A stretch of 64,000 bases of DNA from Bacillus sp. FJAT-25509 (lineage in GTDB: Bacteria > Bacillota > Bacilli > Bacillales > Bacillaceae_G): assembly GCF_001420605.1 (NCBI RefSeq), contig NZ_LJIZ01000021.1, positions 81,856 to 145,855 on the forward strand, given 5' to 3'. How positions within the stretch are numbered: the stretch's first letter is position 1; the number at the start of each line of letters is the position of its first letter. The translations under genes were made by a program, and so were the position numbers. Shown here piece by piece: positions 1 to 9,243 of the stretch. The notes below the pieces were generated by a model. It was given only the letters and a program-made list of their open reading frames with translations. It made no database searches and was not told the DNA's origin.

Positions 1-216
1 ACAGGTCCAGCAGGAGCAACAGGAGCAGACGGAGCGACAGGCCCAGCAGGAGCAACAGGTCCAGCGGGAGCAACAGGTCCAGCGGGAGCAACAGGACCAG
101 ACGGAGCGACAGGCCCAGCAGGAGCAACAGGTCCAGCGGGAGCAACAGGAGCAGACGGAGCGACAGGCCCAGCAGGAGCAACAGGTCCAGCGGGAGCAAC
201 AGGAGCAACGGGTCCG
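1..216 (+). repeat. Collagen-coding 18-bp repeat array
   Basis: Tandem 18-bp units encode TGPAGA or TGADGA. The units are nearly identical at the DNA level, including synonymous positions, so recent slippage or recombination is likely and repeat number probably varies between strains. The array continues beyond the left edge and ends where the sequence becomes unique at about 216. Confidence 0.9.
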
Positions 217-705
217 AGTGTAACTTCAACTGGATTCTCAGCATTCATTCCAAGTGTAAATACTGCTGCTACAGCTCAATTAACTAACTGGAGTGTTGCT
301 AGTCCACATTTCAGTTCACCAGCTTTTGATCCAACACTTGGTAATTTTACAGTACCTGCTACAGGAAGATATACTTTTGAAGCAACAATTAACTATTCTA
401 CAACTGCAACAATAACGGCTGCTATCGGAGCAGGGATCAATCCTTCTTTTGTAATACGTAGAACTGCTCCTACTACTGCTGACTTAATAAGTGGTTTAGT
501 ACCAATTTTAGATGTAAATATACTTGCAGTACTGAACTTAAGAGCAATTCTAGGAGATGGAGCTGTCACGATTACAGGTGATTTCGAATTAACTGCAGGA
601 GATGTGATTGGCCTCTTCTATGAAGCAGACGGATTGACAGTTCAGCTTACTTTAGGTGGAAACAATACAGCTGGTATCACTTGGTCAGTTCACCGTATTT
701 CTTAA
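1..705 (+). CDS. BclA-like collagen-repeat exosporium/spore-surface protein (3' part)
   Basis: The gene enters from the left edge, so its start is missing. Residues 1 to about 72 are uninterrupted Gly-X-Y collagen triplets, mostly TGPAGA with TGADGA and TGPDGA variants. The threonine-rich Y positions are typical O-glycosylation sites in Bacillus collagen-like proteins. About 160 residues follow with no triplets, resembling the C1q/TNF-like trimerising C-terminal domain of BclA-type exosporium glycoproteins ([12 protein letters not shown] near the start, ITWSVHRIS at the end). By family knowledge such proteins form the hair-like nap on spores. A glycosyltransferase-methyltransferase gene lies 240 bp downstream on the same strand, which fits a glycosylated product. 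The collagen-like nature is certain; placement on the exosporium is inferred. Confidence 0.85.
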   Translation, partial: TGPAGATGADGATGPAGATGPAGATGPAGATGPDGATGPAGATGPAGATGADGATGPAGATGPAGATGATGPSVTSTGFSAFIPSVNTAATAQLTNWSVASPHFSSPAFDPTLGNFTVPATGRYTFEATINYSTTATITAAIGAGINPSFVIRRTAPTTADLISGLVPILDVNILAVLNLRAILGDGAVTITGDFELTAGDVIGLFYEADGLTVQLTLGGNNTAGITWSVHRIS

Positions 706-750
706 CAATCACTCTTAGAGATTAGTAGTCCAATATTAAGGTGATGACAG

Positions 751-806
751 TCCTCATTAATTATTCAATAGTAATCTATTCGAATAAATTAATGAGGATT
801 TTTTTA
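751..806 (+). terminator. Rho-independent terminator of the collagen-like gene
   Basis: A stem built on tcctcattaa (751-760) pairs with ttaatgagga (789-798) and is followed by a T-rich tract. It lies 45 bp after the collagen gene's stop, so the glycosyltransferase at 947 is probably transcribed from its own promoter. Confidence 0.8.
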
Positions 807-946
807 TTAAATAATTAATACTGACCAAATATTTCCATCTTGAATATATTGATTAATGTATGTGTTATTTAGATATATGAAGGGTAATGAATTTAAAAGA
901 AATCATACTTGCTAATGCAGTGAGATACTAAGAAGGTGTTTAATGA

Positions 947-2323
947 ATGAAAACTAGTATTATTATTTTGACCTATAATCAGCTCGAGGTATCGAAAAAA
1001 TGCTTTGAAAGTCTTGCGAAATATACAAAGAAAGATGAAGTAGAAATCATTGTTATTGATAATGGCTCGACTGATGGTACCCGAGATTATTTAAAGAATA
1101 ATCCTTCTTTTATTACAATCTTTAATGAGATAAATATGGGGTTTGCTAAAGGGTGTAATCAAGGAATTGAAGTCGCAACAGGTGATAACTTGTTATTTTT
1201 AAATAATGATACAATCGTTACAGAAAATTGGTTAGAAGCAATGCTTACTCTTTTATATAGTAACGATAAAATTGGCATGGTTGGACCTGTTAGTAATTAT
1301 GTAAGTGGATTGCAGCGAATTAATGTTGATTATCAAAATGATCAAGAAATTAATGATTTTTCATTAAAATATTGTGCCAATGTAAAAGGAATGTCTAAGC
1401 AAGTATTAAGATTAGTAGGATTTTGTTTATTAGTTAGACGCGAATTAATTGATCGGTTAGTAGGATTTGATGAGAGATTTAAACTAGGTTCATTTGAGGA
1501 TGATGATATTTGTTTAAGAACTATTTTAGAAGGATATGAATTGCATATTGCATTAGATTCATTTGTTCATCATTATGGCCACATGACATTTAATGGAAAT
1601 AGTGATATTAACATAAATCACCTATATATTGAAAATAGAATGAAGTATATCGAGAAGTGGGGAAACAATTTAATTGATATTGGTTATCCGAAGACGGAAG
1701 TTATTGAAATGGTACCGGGTAACATAAATAATGTATTAGAAATTGGTTGCTTAGCAGGAGCTACAGGTCTAGAAATTAAAAATCTATACAAATGTGAATT
1801 ATATGGAACAGAAAGTGATTCAGAGTTATCCTCAATTGCATCACAATTTTATAAGAGGGTTGATACAATCGGTGTTGACGAAGTGCCCCACAGTTATCCT
1901 AAGGCGTTTTTTGATTTAATCATAATTGATAATATTGTAAACCATCTTGTAGATCCTTGGAGTTATGTAAAAGAAATCACTAATCTTTTAAAACCATCTG
2001 GCTCAATTATTTGTAGAGTTCCAAATGTTTCCCATGGTGAAGTTCTCTTTCAATTACTACAAGGCCAATGGAATTATATACACGCTGGGATATTGAAAAA
2101 AGAAAATATTAGATTTTTCACGCCTCAAACAATTAATACGCTATTTCCAACTGACCAATTTGAAATGACCACGAAAAAGAATGAAAATATATATGTAGAT
2201 TTAAATATTAAGTTGTTTTTTGAAGAAGTAGTTCACCTAGCTCATAGTTTTGGAATAAATCTTGAACAACTAACTTCAAATCTTGAAATATATAATATGC
2301 TCATGTTAATAAGGAAAAAATGA
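947..2323 (+). CDS. GT2 glycosyltransferase fused to a class I methyltransferase
   Basis: A two-domain protein of 458 residues. Residues 1-230 are a GT-A family 2 glycosyltransferase: SIIILTYNQ at the N-terminus, IDNGSTDGT, the nucleotide-sugar/metal motif FLNNDT, and FEDDDICLR near residue 182 in the acceptor/base region. Residues about 260-400 form a SAM-dependent methyltransferase with motif I VLEIGCLAGATG and the later segment FDLIIIDNIV. The fusion suggests that one protein transfers a sugar and methylates it or an adjacent sugar. The ATG at 947 is preceded by aagaaggtg at 8-nt spacing. Its position directly after a BclA-like gene suggests a role in spore-surface glycan synthesis; that is inference. 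Substrates cannot be read from the sequence. Confidence 0.82.
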   Translation: MKTSIIILTYNQLEVSKKCFESLAKYTKKDEVEIIVIDNGSTDGTRDYLKNNPSFITIFNEINMGFAKGCNQGIEVATGDNLLFLNNDTIVTENWLEAMLTLLYSNDKIGMVGPVSNYVSGLQRINVDYQNDQEINDFSLKYCANVKGMSKQVLRLVGFCLLVRRELIDRLVGFDERFKLGSFEDDDICLRTILEGYELHIALDSFVHHYGHMTFNGNSDININHLYIENRMKYIEKWGNNLIDIGYPKTEVIEMVPGNINNVLEIGCLAGATGLEIKNLYKCELYGTESDSELSSIASQFYKRVDTIGVDEVPHSYPKAFFDLIIIDNIVNHLVDPWSYVKEITNLLKPSGSIICRVPNVSHGEVLFQLLQGQWNYIHAGILKKENIRFFTPQTINTLFPTDQFEMTTKKNENIYVDLNIKLFFEEVVHLAHSFGINLEQLTSNLEIYNMLMLIRKK

Positions 2324-2327
2324 TTAA

Positions 2328-2356
2328 AAGGCAGTTGAGAGATTCTCAGCTGCCTT
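2328..2356 (-). terminator. Terminator at the convergent GT gene ends
   Basis: The stem aaggcagttgaga (2328-2340) pairs with tctcagctgcctt (2344-2356) across a 3-nt loop. It overlaps the last codons of the minus-strand gene. The T-rich tract lies on the minus-strand side, so it mainly ends transcription of the 2346-3404 gene. Confidence 0.75.
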
Positions 2357-3404
2357 CGTTATTTAATCGATCTGAAAAGTACTCTCTATTTGAAAGAATA
2401 CTTGGGTGTGTTGGATAAAATTTATAAGCTAATTCATTGTGCTCATTTGCAAGTCGAAACTCACCTATTCTGTCATAGCATACAGCTAGCTGTAAATGTG
2501 GTAGCCAAGTAGTACATGATGGGTTGTGAAGAATCAAACGATTGTTAACCTTATTTAAGGTTGCTTCTTTATACCAATAAATAGCTGAATTAAAATTATT
2601 TTTTTCAAAAAATGTATAAGCCAATCTACAACATGTTTCTGGATGAGTATTACCATATTTAAGGGCTCTTAATAACCAAGTAGTTTCTAAGTCTCTTAGA
2701 TTAAACTCATGATAACTATTAGCAATATAATGACAGGCAAGGATATTAAGTTCCTCAAATGGCTGATTTAATCTCAAAAATTTTAAAAAATACTTTATTG
2801 ATCGATCATGTTGATGATCTGAACTTAACTCTTTTGCATAATAAAATAAATCCATCGTAGAAAGATTAATGTGATTACTTAACATTTGTTCATATATTTG
2901 AATATTTTCTTTTGTATTTTGTGTAAAAGGAAGATCTGTAATAACGAGATTAGTAGAAAATGATTCAGAGATTTGTTCATTATTCATATCCGGTGAATGA
3001 CTATTTGAACTTAATCTTTTAAATAATCTACTAATTTTTTGTTTACTTTTTTCATTCCATCCAATCTGATAATCGACAGCTACATTATAAACTTCATTGT
3101 CTATTGAGTGTTTTAACTTAGACAATGTTAAACGATCATTTTCTAGTAAAATTTCACTATGGTTTAGTAAAAGTATAAAGTCTTTTGTTGCCAATGATTT
3201 TGAAAAATTTAATGCAGCTATTTCATCCACACCATCAAAGACATGTATTTGGTCTGTAAACTGTCTTGCTAGCTCTATCGTTCGATCGTGGGAATTCATA
3301 TCAACGATGATAATTTCATCAACTATGCTACTAACTGAACTAAGACATCTTTCAATTGTGGCTTCATTATTTTGTACAACCATGCATAAACTGACTGTGA
3401 TCAA
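2346..3404 (-). CDS. Divergent GT2-like/TPR protein, probable pseudoenzyme
   Basis: This 352-residue protein is a paralogue of the protein at 3609-4694: both open with SLCM(V/I)V(Q/K)NxE and both carry C-terminal TPR-like helical repeats (about residues 190-340). The catalytic motifs kept in the neighbour are lost here. The neighbour's IDTGSTDKT is VDMNSHDRT, and the metal-binding WLDADD is LLNHSE. The block equivalent to the neighbour's WIGFVHEYLE has no recognisable counterpart. The start is TTG at 3404, chosen because aaagggtga lies at correct spacing. I infer a non-catalytic or regulatory partner of the active paralogue, but a decaying gene is also possible. The frame is intact over its whole length. 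Confidence 0.75.
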   Translation of the reverse strand: MITVSLCMVVQNNEATIERCLSSVSSIVDEIIIVDMNSHDRTIELARQFTDQIHVFDGVDEIAALNFSKSLATKDFILLLNHSEILLENDRLTLSKLKHSIDNEVYNVAVDYQIGWNEKSKQKISRLFKRLSSNSHSPDMNNEQISESFSTNLVITDLPFTQNTKENIQIYEQMLSNHINLSTMDLFYYAKELSSDHQHDRSIKYFLKFLRLNQPFEELNILACHYIANSYHEFNLRDLETTWLLRALKYGNTHPETCCRLAYTFFEKNNFNSAIYWYKEATLNKVNNRLILHNPSCTTWLPHLQLAVCYDRIGEFRLANEHNELAYKFYPTHPSILSNREYFSDRLNNEGS

Positions 3405-3608
3405 GCTATCACCCTTTCTTTAATTTTGATTTTGTATAAAATGATTGATGTTATTTTAATGTTGATTTTATTAAATAGTAGTTTCCAGATCATCTATTTT
3501 AGGACTGAATTTCTAGTTCTTCTTACACTAGTTAGTTTTTCAATCAAAATTGGGTCTACTAAACTGTTAGGATCCAGGAAAAGAACGTTAGAAGATAGTA
3601 AGGGTGGG

Positions 3609-4694
3609 TTATTGGTCTTTAAAATATGAGCGGAAATATTCTTGGTTGTGTAGAACGGAAGGATTATTCGGAACATAACTAGCAGCTATATCATTATATT
3701 TTCTAGCAGTAAGTTGATCGCCTAATCGACTATAGCATAGACATAACTGTAGATTAGGTAACCAAGTGTAACAAGCCTGATTTATAAAAGGACTACTTGT
3801 TGGAACATCAACAAGAGTAGCAAGTTTATACCATGAAATAGCGCGTGTAAAATCACCTTGTTGAAGATAGACAAATCCTAAACGACAGCAGTTTTCTCCA
3901 CGTGGTCCATCATATGAAAAAGATCTTAGACAACTACTAATCGCTTTTTCCAATTCGTTTAGATTAAAATAGCAGTCTGCCATTTTTCCGCACGCTTGAA
4001 TATTATCCTCGTACCAGCCCTTTCCTTCATCAAGAAATAATTCATACCATTCAATTGCCTTTTCAAACAGCTGATGATCTACGCATTCATTCGCATAATA
4101 GTATTTGTCACGAGGACTTAGTTCATTTCCTGAAGAAATCGCATTTTCATAAATCTTTAAATTACGATCAGAAAACTCTTTGTCTTTTTGATGAATAATT
4201 GCGGCATCCGATTGAATAATTTCGCCGTAAACCTCCAAATATTCATGAACGAATCCAATCCATTTAAAATTTCTCTCTCGTTTAACGATTCGATTGCGTA
4301 CAGAACTAAAGCTAGGATTACCATTTTCATCGAAAGCTAGATGATATTTCATCCCGACAGCGTCGACCTTTTTAGTTAATGACTTTTTTAATTTAAGTAA
4401 TTTTTTTGCATTTTCATCAGTGATAATATCATCTGCATCTAGCCACATAATATAATCCTTCGTTGCTTTAGAAAACGCAAAATTTCTTGCCGCAGAGAAA
4501 TCATTGATCCAAGTAAAATCATATATTGAATTTGTAAACTTTTTCGCTATTTCCTTTGTTTTGTCTGTTGAACCAGTATCAATTATGACAATTTCGTCTA
4601 CTATATTAGATACAGAGGATAAACATCTGGAAAGTACAGCTTCTTCGTTTTTAACAATCATACAAAGGCTTAAAGTTATTGGTTTTTTTTTCAT
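3609..4694 (-). CDS. GT2 glycosyltransferase with C-terminal TPR repeats
   Basis: A 361-residue protein. Residues 1-220 form a GT-A family 2 domain with SLCMIVKNEE, IDTGSTDKT, NDFSAARNFAF and the DxD-like motif MWLDADD, plus GFVHEYLE typical of the WaaE/KdtX-like GT2 subgroup. Residues about 225-350 are TPR-like helical repeats (YYYANECVDHQ, CCRLGFVYLQQGDF, AISWYKLATL), a layout seen in several Gram-positive protein or spore glycosyltransferases. The ATG at 4694 is preferred because gaggtgg precedes it at correct spacing. An in-frame ATG 51 bp upstream has no ribosome binding site. Together with the degenerate paralogue and the GT-methyltransferase it forms a glycosylation cluster beside the collagen-like gene. 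Acceptor unknown. Confidence 0.82.
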   Translation of the reverse strand: MKKKPITLSLCMIVKNEEAVLSRCLSSVSNIVDEIVIIDTGSTDKTKEIAKKFTNSIYDFTWINDFSAARNFAFSKATKDYIMWLDADDIITDENAKKLLKLKKSLTKKVDAVGMKYHLAFDENGNPSFSSVRNRIVKRERNFKWIGFVHEYLEVYGEIIQSDAAIIHQKDKEFSDRNLKIYENAISSGNELSPRDKYYYANECVDHQLFEKAIEWYELFLDEGKGWYEDNIQACGKMADCYFNLNELEKAISSCLRSFSYDGPRGENCCRLGFVYLQQGDFTRAISWYKLATLVDVPTSSPFINQACYTWLPNLQLCLCYSRLGDQLTARKYNDIAASYVPNNPSVLHNQEYFRSYFKDQ

Positions 4695-4857
4695 GAAATC
4701 CACCTCAATTTCTATGTTATTAAGGTTGTCAACAAATGGTGTCATTCATAAAGTTCAAAAAAAAGATTAATGTTGAAATTCTACATTAGATATGATTAAA
4801 TGGAAAAAATGAATATTGAAAATTTTTAGATGAAGAGAGTAATCTTATTTTGATTCT

Positions 4858-5057
4858 TGTAGAGAGTTGGGGATGGTGGAAGCCTAACAGAGCGAATAAG
4901 ATGAAGCGCACTTCGGAGAAGCAGTCTGAATTGATAGTAGGACTTTGCCGGGGAAGACCTCGTTAACAAATTTTAAAGTTGGTTCAATATATTTGAACAA
5001 TTAGAGTGGTACCGCGGATTATTTAAACCCGTCTCTTATGATAGAGACGGGTTTTTT
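4858..5057 (+). promoter_or_regulatory. T-box riboswitch upstream of argS
   Basis: A T-box leader. Stem I material contains ggatggtggaagcc near 4870-4883. The T-box motif agagtggtaccgcgg lies at 5003-5017. A terminator with stem aaacccgtctct / agagacgggttt (5025-5036 / 5043-5054) and T-run follows. The best candidate specifier is the Arg codon CGC at 4917-4919, within gaagcgcactt; this assignment is tentative. Uncharged tRNA-Arg would stabilise the antiterminator and allow argS expression. B. subtilis argS lacks such control as far as I know, whereas T-box argS genes occur in other bacilli. Confidence 0.9.
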
Positions 5058-5081
5058 ATATTTTGGAGAGGATTGATCATA

Positions 5082-6770
5082 ATGAATTATGTAAATATGT
5101 ATAGTGAACAAATTGAAAAAGCTTTAAATGGATCACTAACTTTAACTGAAATTAACACACTTATCGAAAAACCGAATTATGCAGATCAAGGTGATTTAGC
5201 ATTTCCTTGTTTCCAATTAGCAAAAGCATTAAAAAAATCTCCAGTAATAATTGCAAAGGAAATAGCAGCACAGATTAACCATGATTTAATTGAAAAAGTA
5301 GAAGCAAACGGCCCATACGTAAACTGTTTTTTGAATAAAAAGCTAGTAAGTAAGCAAGTAATTGAATTAGTTCTTGGTCAGGGGAAGGAATATGGTAACC
5401 AAGTAATTGGAGAAGACAAAACGGTTGCGATCGATTGTTCCTCTCCAAATATTGCAAAGCCATTTTCGATGGGGCATTTGCGTTCAACAATGATTGGAAA
5501 TTCAATTGCTAAAATAGCTGAAAAAAATGGGTATAAAGCAATAAAAATTAATCACCTTGGAGACTGGGGAACACAGTTTGGGAAATTAATTGTTGCTTAT
5601 AAACTTTGGGGTAATCAAGACGAAGTAAAAGAAAATCCAATAAAAGAACTTTTAAAATTATATGTTAAATTTCATGAAGAAGTTGAAAAAGAGCCTCAAC
5701 TTGAGGAAGAAGCTAGAAGCTGGTTTAAGCAATTAGAGGAAAAAAATGAAGAAGCTTTACACTTATGGAAGTGGTTCCGTGATGAGTCTCTAAAAGAATT
5801 CATGTTAGTATACGATTTATTAGGTGTTAACTTTGATAGCTTTAACGGAGAAGCATTTTACAATGATAAAATGGACCGAGTTATTGAACTTCTAGAGCAA
5901 AAAAACCTTTTAGTCGAATCTGAAGGTGCAGATGTTGTTGAATTAACTGAAAAGGAATTACCACCATGCTTAATTAGAAAATCTGATGGAGCTACGCTAT
6001 ATGCTACAAGAGATCTAGCAGCTGCACTTTATCGTAAAGAAACATATGATTTTGATAAAGCAGTGTATGTTGTAGGTGGAGAACAAGCATTGCATTTTGA
6101 GCAAGTATTTACAGTTTTGAAGAAAATGGGATACGAATGGGCGAATGAAATGGTACATGTTCCATTCGGCTTAATCCTACAAAATGGTAAAAAAATGTCT
6201 ACACGAAAAGGAAAAATTGTTCTTTTAGAAGAGGTAATTGAAGAAGCGATTAGTTTAGCTAGTCAAAATATTGCAGAAAAAAATCCTACATTAAAAAATA
6301 AAGAAGAAGTAGCAAAAATGGTTGGAGTCGGCGCAATCATTTTCCAAGATTTAAAAAATGATCGTATGAATAACATCGAATTTTCACTTGAGCAAATGCT
6401 AAAATTTGAAGGTGAAACAGGACCATATGTACAATACTCCATTGCGAGAACAAATTCAATTTTAGATAAAGCTTCATCACAGGATTTAACAAAACAAGAG
6501 GGACTGGATGATTCATATAGTTGGGACATCATAAAACATATACTTGAGTTCCCTAATAAAGTAGCGCGTAGTTTTGAACAATTTGAACCATCTGTCATTG
6601 CTAAATATACAATCGATTTGGCACAAAGCTTCAATAAATATTATGGAAATACACATATTCTAACAAATGATGACCAATTAGAAAGTAGATTGGCATTAAC
6701 TAAAATTGTTTCCGTTGTTCTTGAAGAAGGACTAAGATTATTAGGAATTCGTGCTCCAAAAGAGATGTAA
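5082..6770 (+). CDS. argS: Arginyl-tRNA synthetase
   Basis: A class I aminoacyl-tRNA synthetase of 562 residues that charges tRNA-Arg. It has an ArgRS-specific N-terminal domain (about residues 1-100), the HIGH-equivalent region SMGHLRST, the ArgRS motif LGDWGTQFG, the KMSKS-equivalent KKMSTRKG and a C-terminal helical anticodon-binding domain beginning near [11 protein letters not shown]. The ATG at 5082 is chosen because ggagagg lies 10 nt upstream; the longer in-frame TTG at 5073 would touch that site. It is a single-gene unit between a T-box leader and a strong terminator. Because of the T-box and the unusual location it may be a second argS; the rest of the genome would tell. Confidence 0.95.
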   Translation: MNYVNMYSEQIEKALNGSLTLTEINTLIEKPNYADQGDLAFPCFQLAKALKKSPVIIAKEIAAQINHDLIEKVEANGPYVNCFLNKKLVSKQVIELVLGQGKEYGNQVIGEDKTVAIDCSSPNIAKPFSMGHLRSTMIGNSIAKIAEKNGYKAIKINHLGDWGTQFGKLIVAYKLWGNQDEVKENPIKELLKLYVKFHEEVEKEPQLEEEARSWFKQLEEKNEEALHLWKWFRDESLKEFMLVYDLLGVNFDSFNGEAFYNDKMDRVIELLEQKNLLVESEGADVVELTEKELPPCLIRKSDGATLYATRDLAAALYRKETYDFDKAVYVVGGEQALHFEQVFTVLKKMGYEWANEMVHVPFGLILQNGKKMSTRKGKIVLLEEVIEEAISLASQNIAEKNPTLKNKEEVAKMVGVGAIIFQDLKNDRMNNIEFSLEQMLKFEGETGPYVQYSIARTNSILDKASSQDLTKQEGLDDSYSWDIIKHILEFPNKVARSFEQFEPSVIAKYTIDLAQSFNKYYGNTHILTNDDQLESRLALTKIVSVVLEEGLRLLGIRAPKEM

Positions 6771-6772
6771 TA

Positions 6773-6821
6773 AAAACAGGTATTGAAGAAAATTTATTCT
6801 TCAATACCTGTTTTCTTTTTT
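6773..6821 (+). terminator. argS terminator
   Basis: The 18-bp perfect stem aaaacaggtattgaagaa (6773-6790) / (6797-6814) is followed by a T-rich tract. Confidence 0.92.
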
Positions 6822-6959
6822 GATATACTCTGAGCTTAAACACAGTCTTTCCATTTTTTACTACATATAAATAGTTATATCATTCTGTAGGAAGTAATTA
6901 ACGATTTCATAATCAAAATAACGAAGTCTAAGAAAATAATTAAAAAACCAAAAGATTTA

Positions 6960-6989
6960 TTGAAAATGATTATCATTTCCATTTATAAT
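6960..6989 (+). promoter_or_regulatory. SigA promoter with an embedded Fur box
   Basis: The -35 TTGAAA (6960-6965) and -10 TATAAT (6984-6989) are separated by 18 bp. The overlapping TGAAAATGATTATCA (6961-6975) matches the Bacillus Fur 7-1-7 consensus TGATAATNATTATCA at all but one position. A repressor bound there would block RNA polymerase. The site is 40-70 bp before the nitroreductase start, so that gene is predicted to be induced by iron limitation. Confidence 0.75.
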
Positions 6990-7028
6990 GAATTTAGTGA
7001 TATTTAGAGACTAAGGAGATAACGTTCA

Positions 7029-7622
7029 ATGTCAATTTTAGATTTTATAAAAAATAGAAGAACAATAAGAGATACAAAAAAGGATCCAATTAATATGGAA
7101 GAATTAATGGAGCTACTTGAAGCTGCATCTTATGCTCCTTTCCACAGCAAAGAAGAGCCTTGGCAATTTATTATGGTTTCCGAAGAAAAAGAAAAAGAAT
7201 ATTACGCTTCAAAAATTGTAGATAGCTACGAAAGAATGGAATTAACGGAAACATATACAGTAGAGAAAATTAAAAAATCAACGGAATTCTTTAAAACATA
7301 TATCGTCGACACACCAATGCATTTAATCATAACGACAGACCACTCAGAAAATGAAAAGAAAAATTTAGAAGCGATTGGAGCAACCTGTGCATTTGTTCAA
7401 AATTTACAATTAGCAGCTTGGGAAAAAAATATAGGAATGGTATGGCGAACAAATCCTTATATTTTTGATAAACAATTTTATATAGAGATGGGCATTCCTG
7501 AAAATCGAAAAATTTTAGGAGCTCTTCATATCGGTTATATAAATACAATGCCAAAAGGAACAAAGAAAAGAAAACATCCAAGTGAATGGACTACTAAGTT
7601 AAGTCAAAATATTACACTTTAA
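7029..7622 (+). CDS. Nitroreductase-family FMN oxidoreductase, probably Fur-regulated
   Basis: A 197-residue protein of the NADH oxidase/nitroreductase fold. The N-terminus has the FMN-phosphate-binding pattern IKNRRTIRD, followed by EAASYAPFHSKEEPWQF, typical of small YdjA/YfkO-type enzymes. The middle segment ATCAFVQNLQLAAWEKNIGMVWRT matches the conserved family helix and strand; the C-terminus has LGALHIGY. Such enzymes use FMN and NAD(P)H to reduce nitro-compounds, quinones or flavins. The ATG at 7029 follows aaggagat at good spacing. The Fur-boxed promoter suggests a role in low iron, for example supplying reduced flavin for ferric-siderophore reduction; this is inference. Monocistronic, closed by a bidirectional terminator. 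Confidence 0.85.
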   Translation: MSILDFIKNRRTIRDTKKDPINMEELMELLEAASYAPFHSKEEPWQFIMVSEEKEKEYYASKIVDSYERMELTETYTVEKIKKSTEFFKTYIVDTPMHLIITTDHSENEKKNLEAIGATCAFVQNLQLAAWEKNIGMVWRTNPYIFDKQFYIEMGIPENRKILGALHIGYINTMPKGTKKRKHPSEWTTKLSQNITL

Positions 7623-7642
7623 AAACGAAGATAGGACAAAAT

Positions 7643-7679
7643 AAAAAGAGAGTACGAAAATTTTTCGTCTCTCTTTTTT
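7643..7679. terminator. Bidirectional terminator between nitroreductase and ABC-F genes
   Basis: Inverted repeat aaaagagag-tacgaaaa / ttttcgt-ctctctttt has A-runs on the left and T-runs on the right, so it can serve both convergent genes. Confidence 0.8.
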
Positions 7680-7686
7680 AAATTAA

Positions 7687-9243
7687 TTAAAACACTTTAG
7701 TAGTCCAGTTTTCGCCATTCCAAACGTCTGTAACTAAACCTTGGTAGAATTCAGGTTCGTGACAGATAATTAAAAGGCTTCCTTTGTACTCTTTTAGTGC
7801 TCGTTTAAGTTCTTCTTTAGCATCTACATCTAAATGGTTAGTAGGCTCATCGAGAACAAGTAAGTTTGTTTCTTGATTAATTAATTTACATAAACGAACT
7901 TTCGCCTTTTCTCCACCACTTAAAACAGCAACTTTACTTTCAATATGCTTTGTCGTTAGTCCACATTTTGCAAGTGCAGAACGTACTTCATATTGAGTAA
8001 ATGATGGGAATTCATCCCAAACTTCATCGATACATGTTTTATTATTATCACCTTTTACTTCTTGTTCGAAGTATCCGATGTGAAGGAATTCTCCGCGCTC
8101 AACTTCACCAGAAATTGGTTTAATATCGCCAAGTAAACTACGCATTAACGTCGTTTTACCGATACCGTTCGCCCCAACTAAGGCAATTTTTTGTCCACGT
8201 TCCATACGAAGATTTAACGGTTTAGATAGTGGTTCGTCGTATCCAATCACTAAATCTTTTGCTTCAAATATTAATTTACCTGAAGTGCGAGCTGGTTTAA
8301 AGTGAAATTCTGGTTTTGGCTTTTCACGTGCAAGTTCAATGACATCCATTTTATCAAGTTTCTTTTGGCGAGACATTGCCATGTTACGGGTAGAAACACG
8401 AGCTTTATTACGAGCAACGAAATCTTTTAGTTCAGAGATTTCTTGTTGTTGACGTTTATAAGCTGATTCTAATTGTGATTTTTTCATTTCATGAATTCCT
8501 TTGAAATTATCATAATCACCAACATAACGATTTAATTCTTGGTTTTCCATGTGGTAAATTAAGTTAATTACACTATTTAAAAACGGAATATCATGCGAAA
8601 TTAAAATAAATGCATTTTCATACTCTTGTAAATAACGCTTTAACCATTCAATATGCTGCTCATCTAAATAGTTAGTAGGCTCATCGAGTAATAAGATATC
8701 TGGTTTTTCTAAAAGAAGCTTTGATAGAAGAACCTTTGAACGTTGACCACCAGAAAGTTCTGTTACATCTCGATCAAGACCGATATCTTCTAAACCTAAA
8801 CCTCGACCAATTTCTTCAACTTTAGCATCGATAATATAGAAATCATTATTTGTTAAAGTATCTTGAAGAACACCTACATCCTCAAGCATTTTCTCCATTT
8901 CTTCTGGAGTTGCATCAGCCATTTTTACATATAAATCATTAATTTCGTTTTCCATATCAAACATATATTGGAATGCACTTTTCAATACATCACGAATTGA
9001 CATACCTGGCTGTAATACAGCATGCTGATCTAAGTAGCCTACACGTACTTTTTTAGACCATTCAACCTTGCCTTCATCAGGCTGTAGTTTTCCAGTAACG
9101 ATATTCATGAAAGTTGATTTACCTTCACCATTTGCACCAATAAGACCGATATGCTCACCTTTTAATAGACGGAACGATACATCATTAAAAATTGCACGAT
9201 CACCGAATCCATGACTTAAGTTTTTTACAGTTAAAATACTCAT
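7687..9243 (-). CDS. ABC-F ATPase, YfmM-like
   Basis: A 518-residue soluble protein with two ABC domains and no membrane segments. It has Walker A GANGEGKST and GANGIGKTT, signatures LSGGQRSK and LSGGEKAK, and Walker B LLLDEPTNYLD and LVLDEPTNHLD. The ~80-residue charged linker (residues about 235-320, helical coiled coil) is the P-site tRNA interaction motif of ABC-F proteins. These factors act on the ribosome, rescuing stalled translation or protecting it from antibiotics. Length and sequence resemble housekeeping YfmM of B. subtilis more than Vga/Lsa resistance proteins, so drug resistance should not be assumed. The start is ATG 9243. Monocistronic. Confidence 0.88.
   Translation of the reverse strand: MSILTVKNLSHGFGDRAIFNDVSFRLLKGEHIGLIGANGEGKSTFMNIVTGKLQPDEGKVEWSKKVRVGYLDQHAVLQPGMSIRDVLKSAFQYMFDMENEINDLYVKMADATPEEMEKMLEDVGVLQDTLTNNDFYIIDAKVEEIGRGLGLEDIGLDRDVTELSGGQRSKVLLSKLLLEKPDILLLDEPTNYLDEQHIEWLKRYLQEYENAFILISHDIPFLNSVINLIYHMENQELNRYVGDYDNFKGIHEMKKSQLESAYKRQQQEISELKDFVARNKARVSTRNMAMSRQKKLDKMDVIELAREKPKPEFHFKPARTSGKLIFEAKDLVIGYDEPLSKPLNLRMERGQKIALVGANGIGKTTLMRSLLGDIKPISGEVERGEFLHIGYFEQEVKGDNNKTCIDEVWDEFPSFTQYEVRSALAKCGLTTKHIESKVAVLSGGEKAKVRLCKLINQETNLLVLDEPTNHLDVDAKEELKRALKEYKGSLLIICHEPEFYQGLVTDVWNGENWTTKVF

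Noticed and set aside
1-216. Short regular repeats suggesting CRISPR
   Set aside because: The units are directly adjacent, in frame and encode Gly-X-Y collagen triplets; there are no unique spacers.
3097-3423. Plus-strand frame opposite the glycosyltransferase-like gene
   Set aside because: Shadow of the real minus-strand gene; no ribosome binding site or recognisable domain.
7687-9243. ABC-F gene as an antibiotic-resistance determinant
   Set aside because: Sequence and length fit the housekeeping YfmM type and no resistance context or attenuation leader was found.
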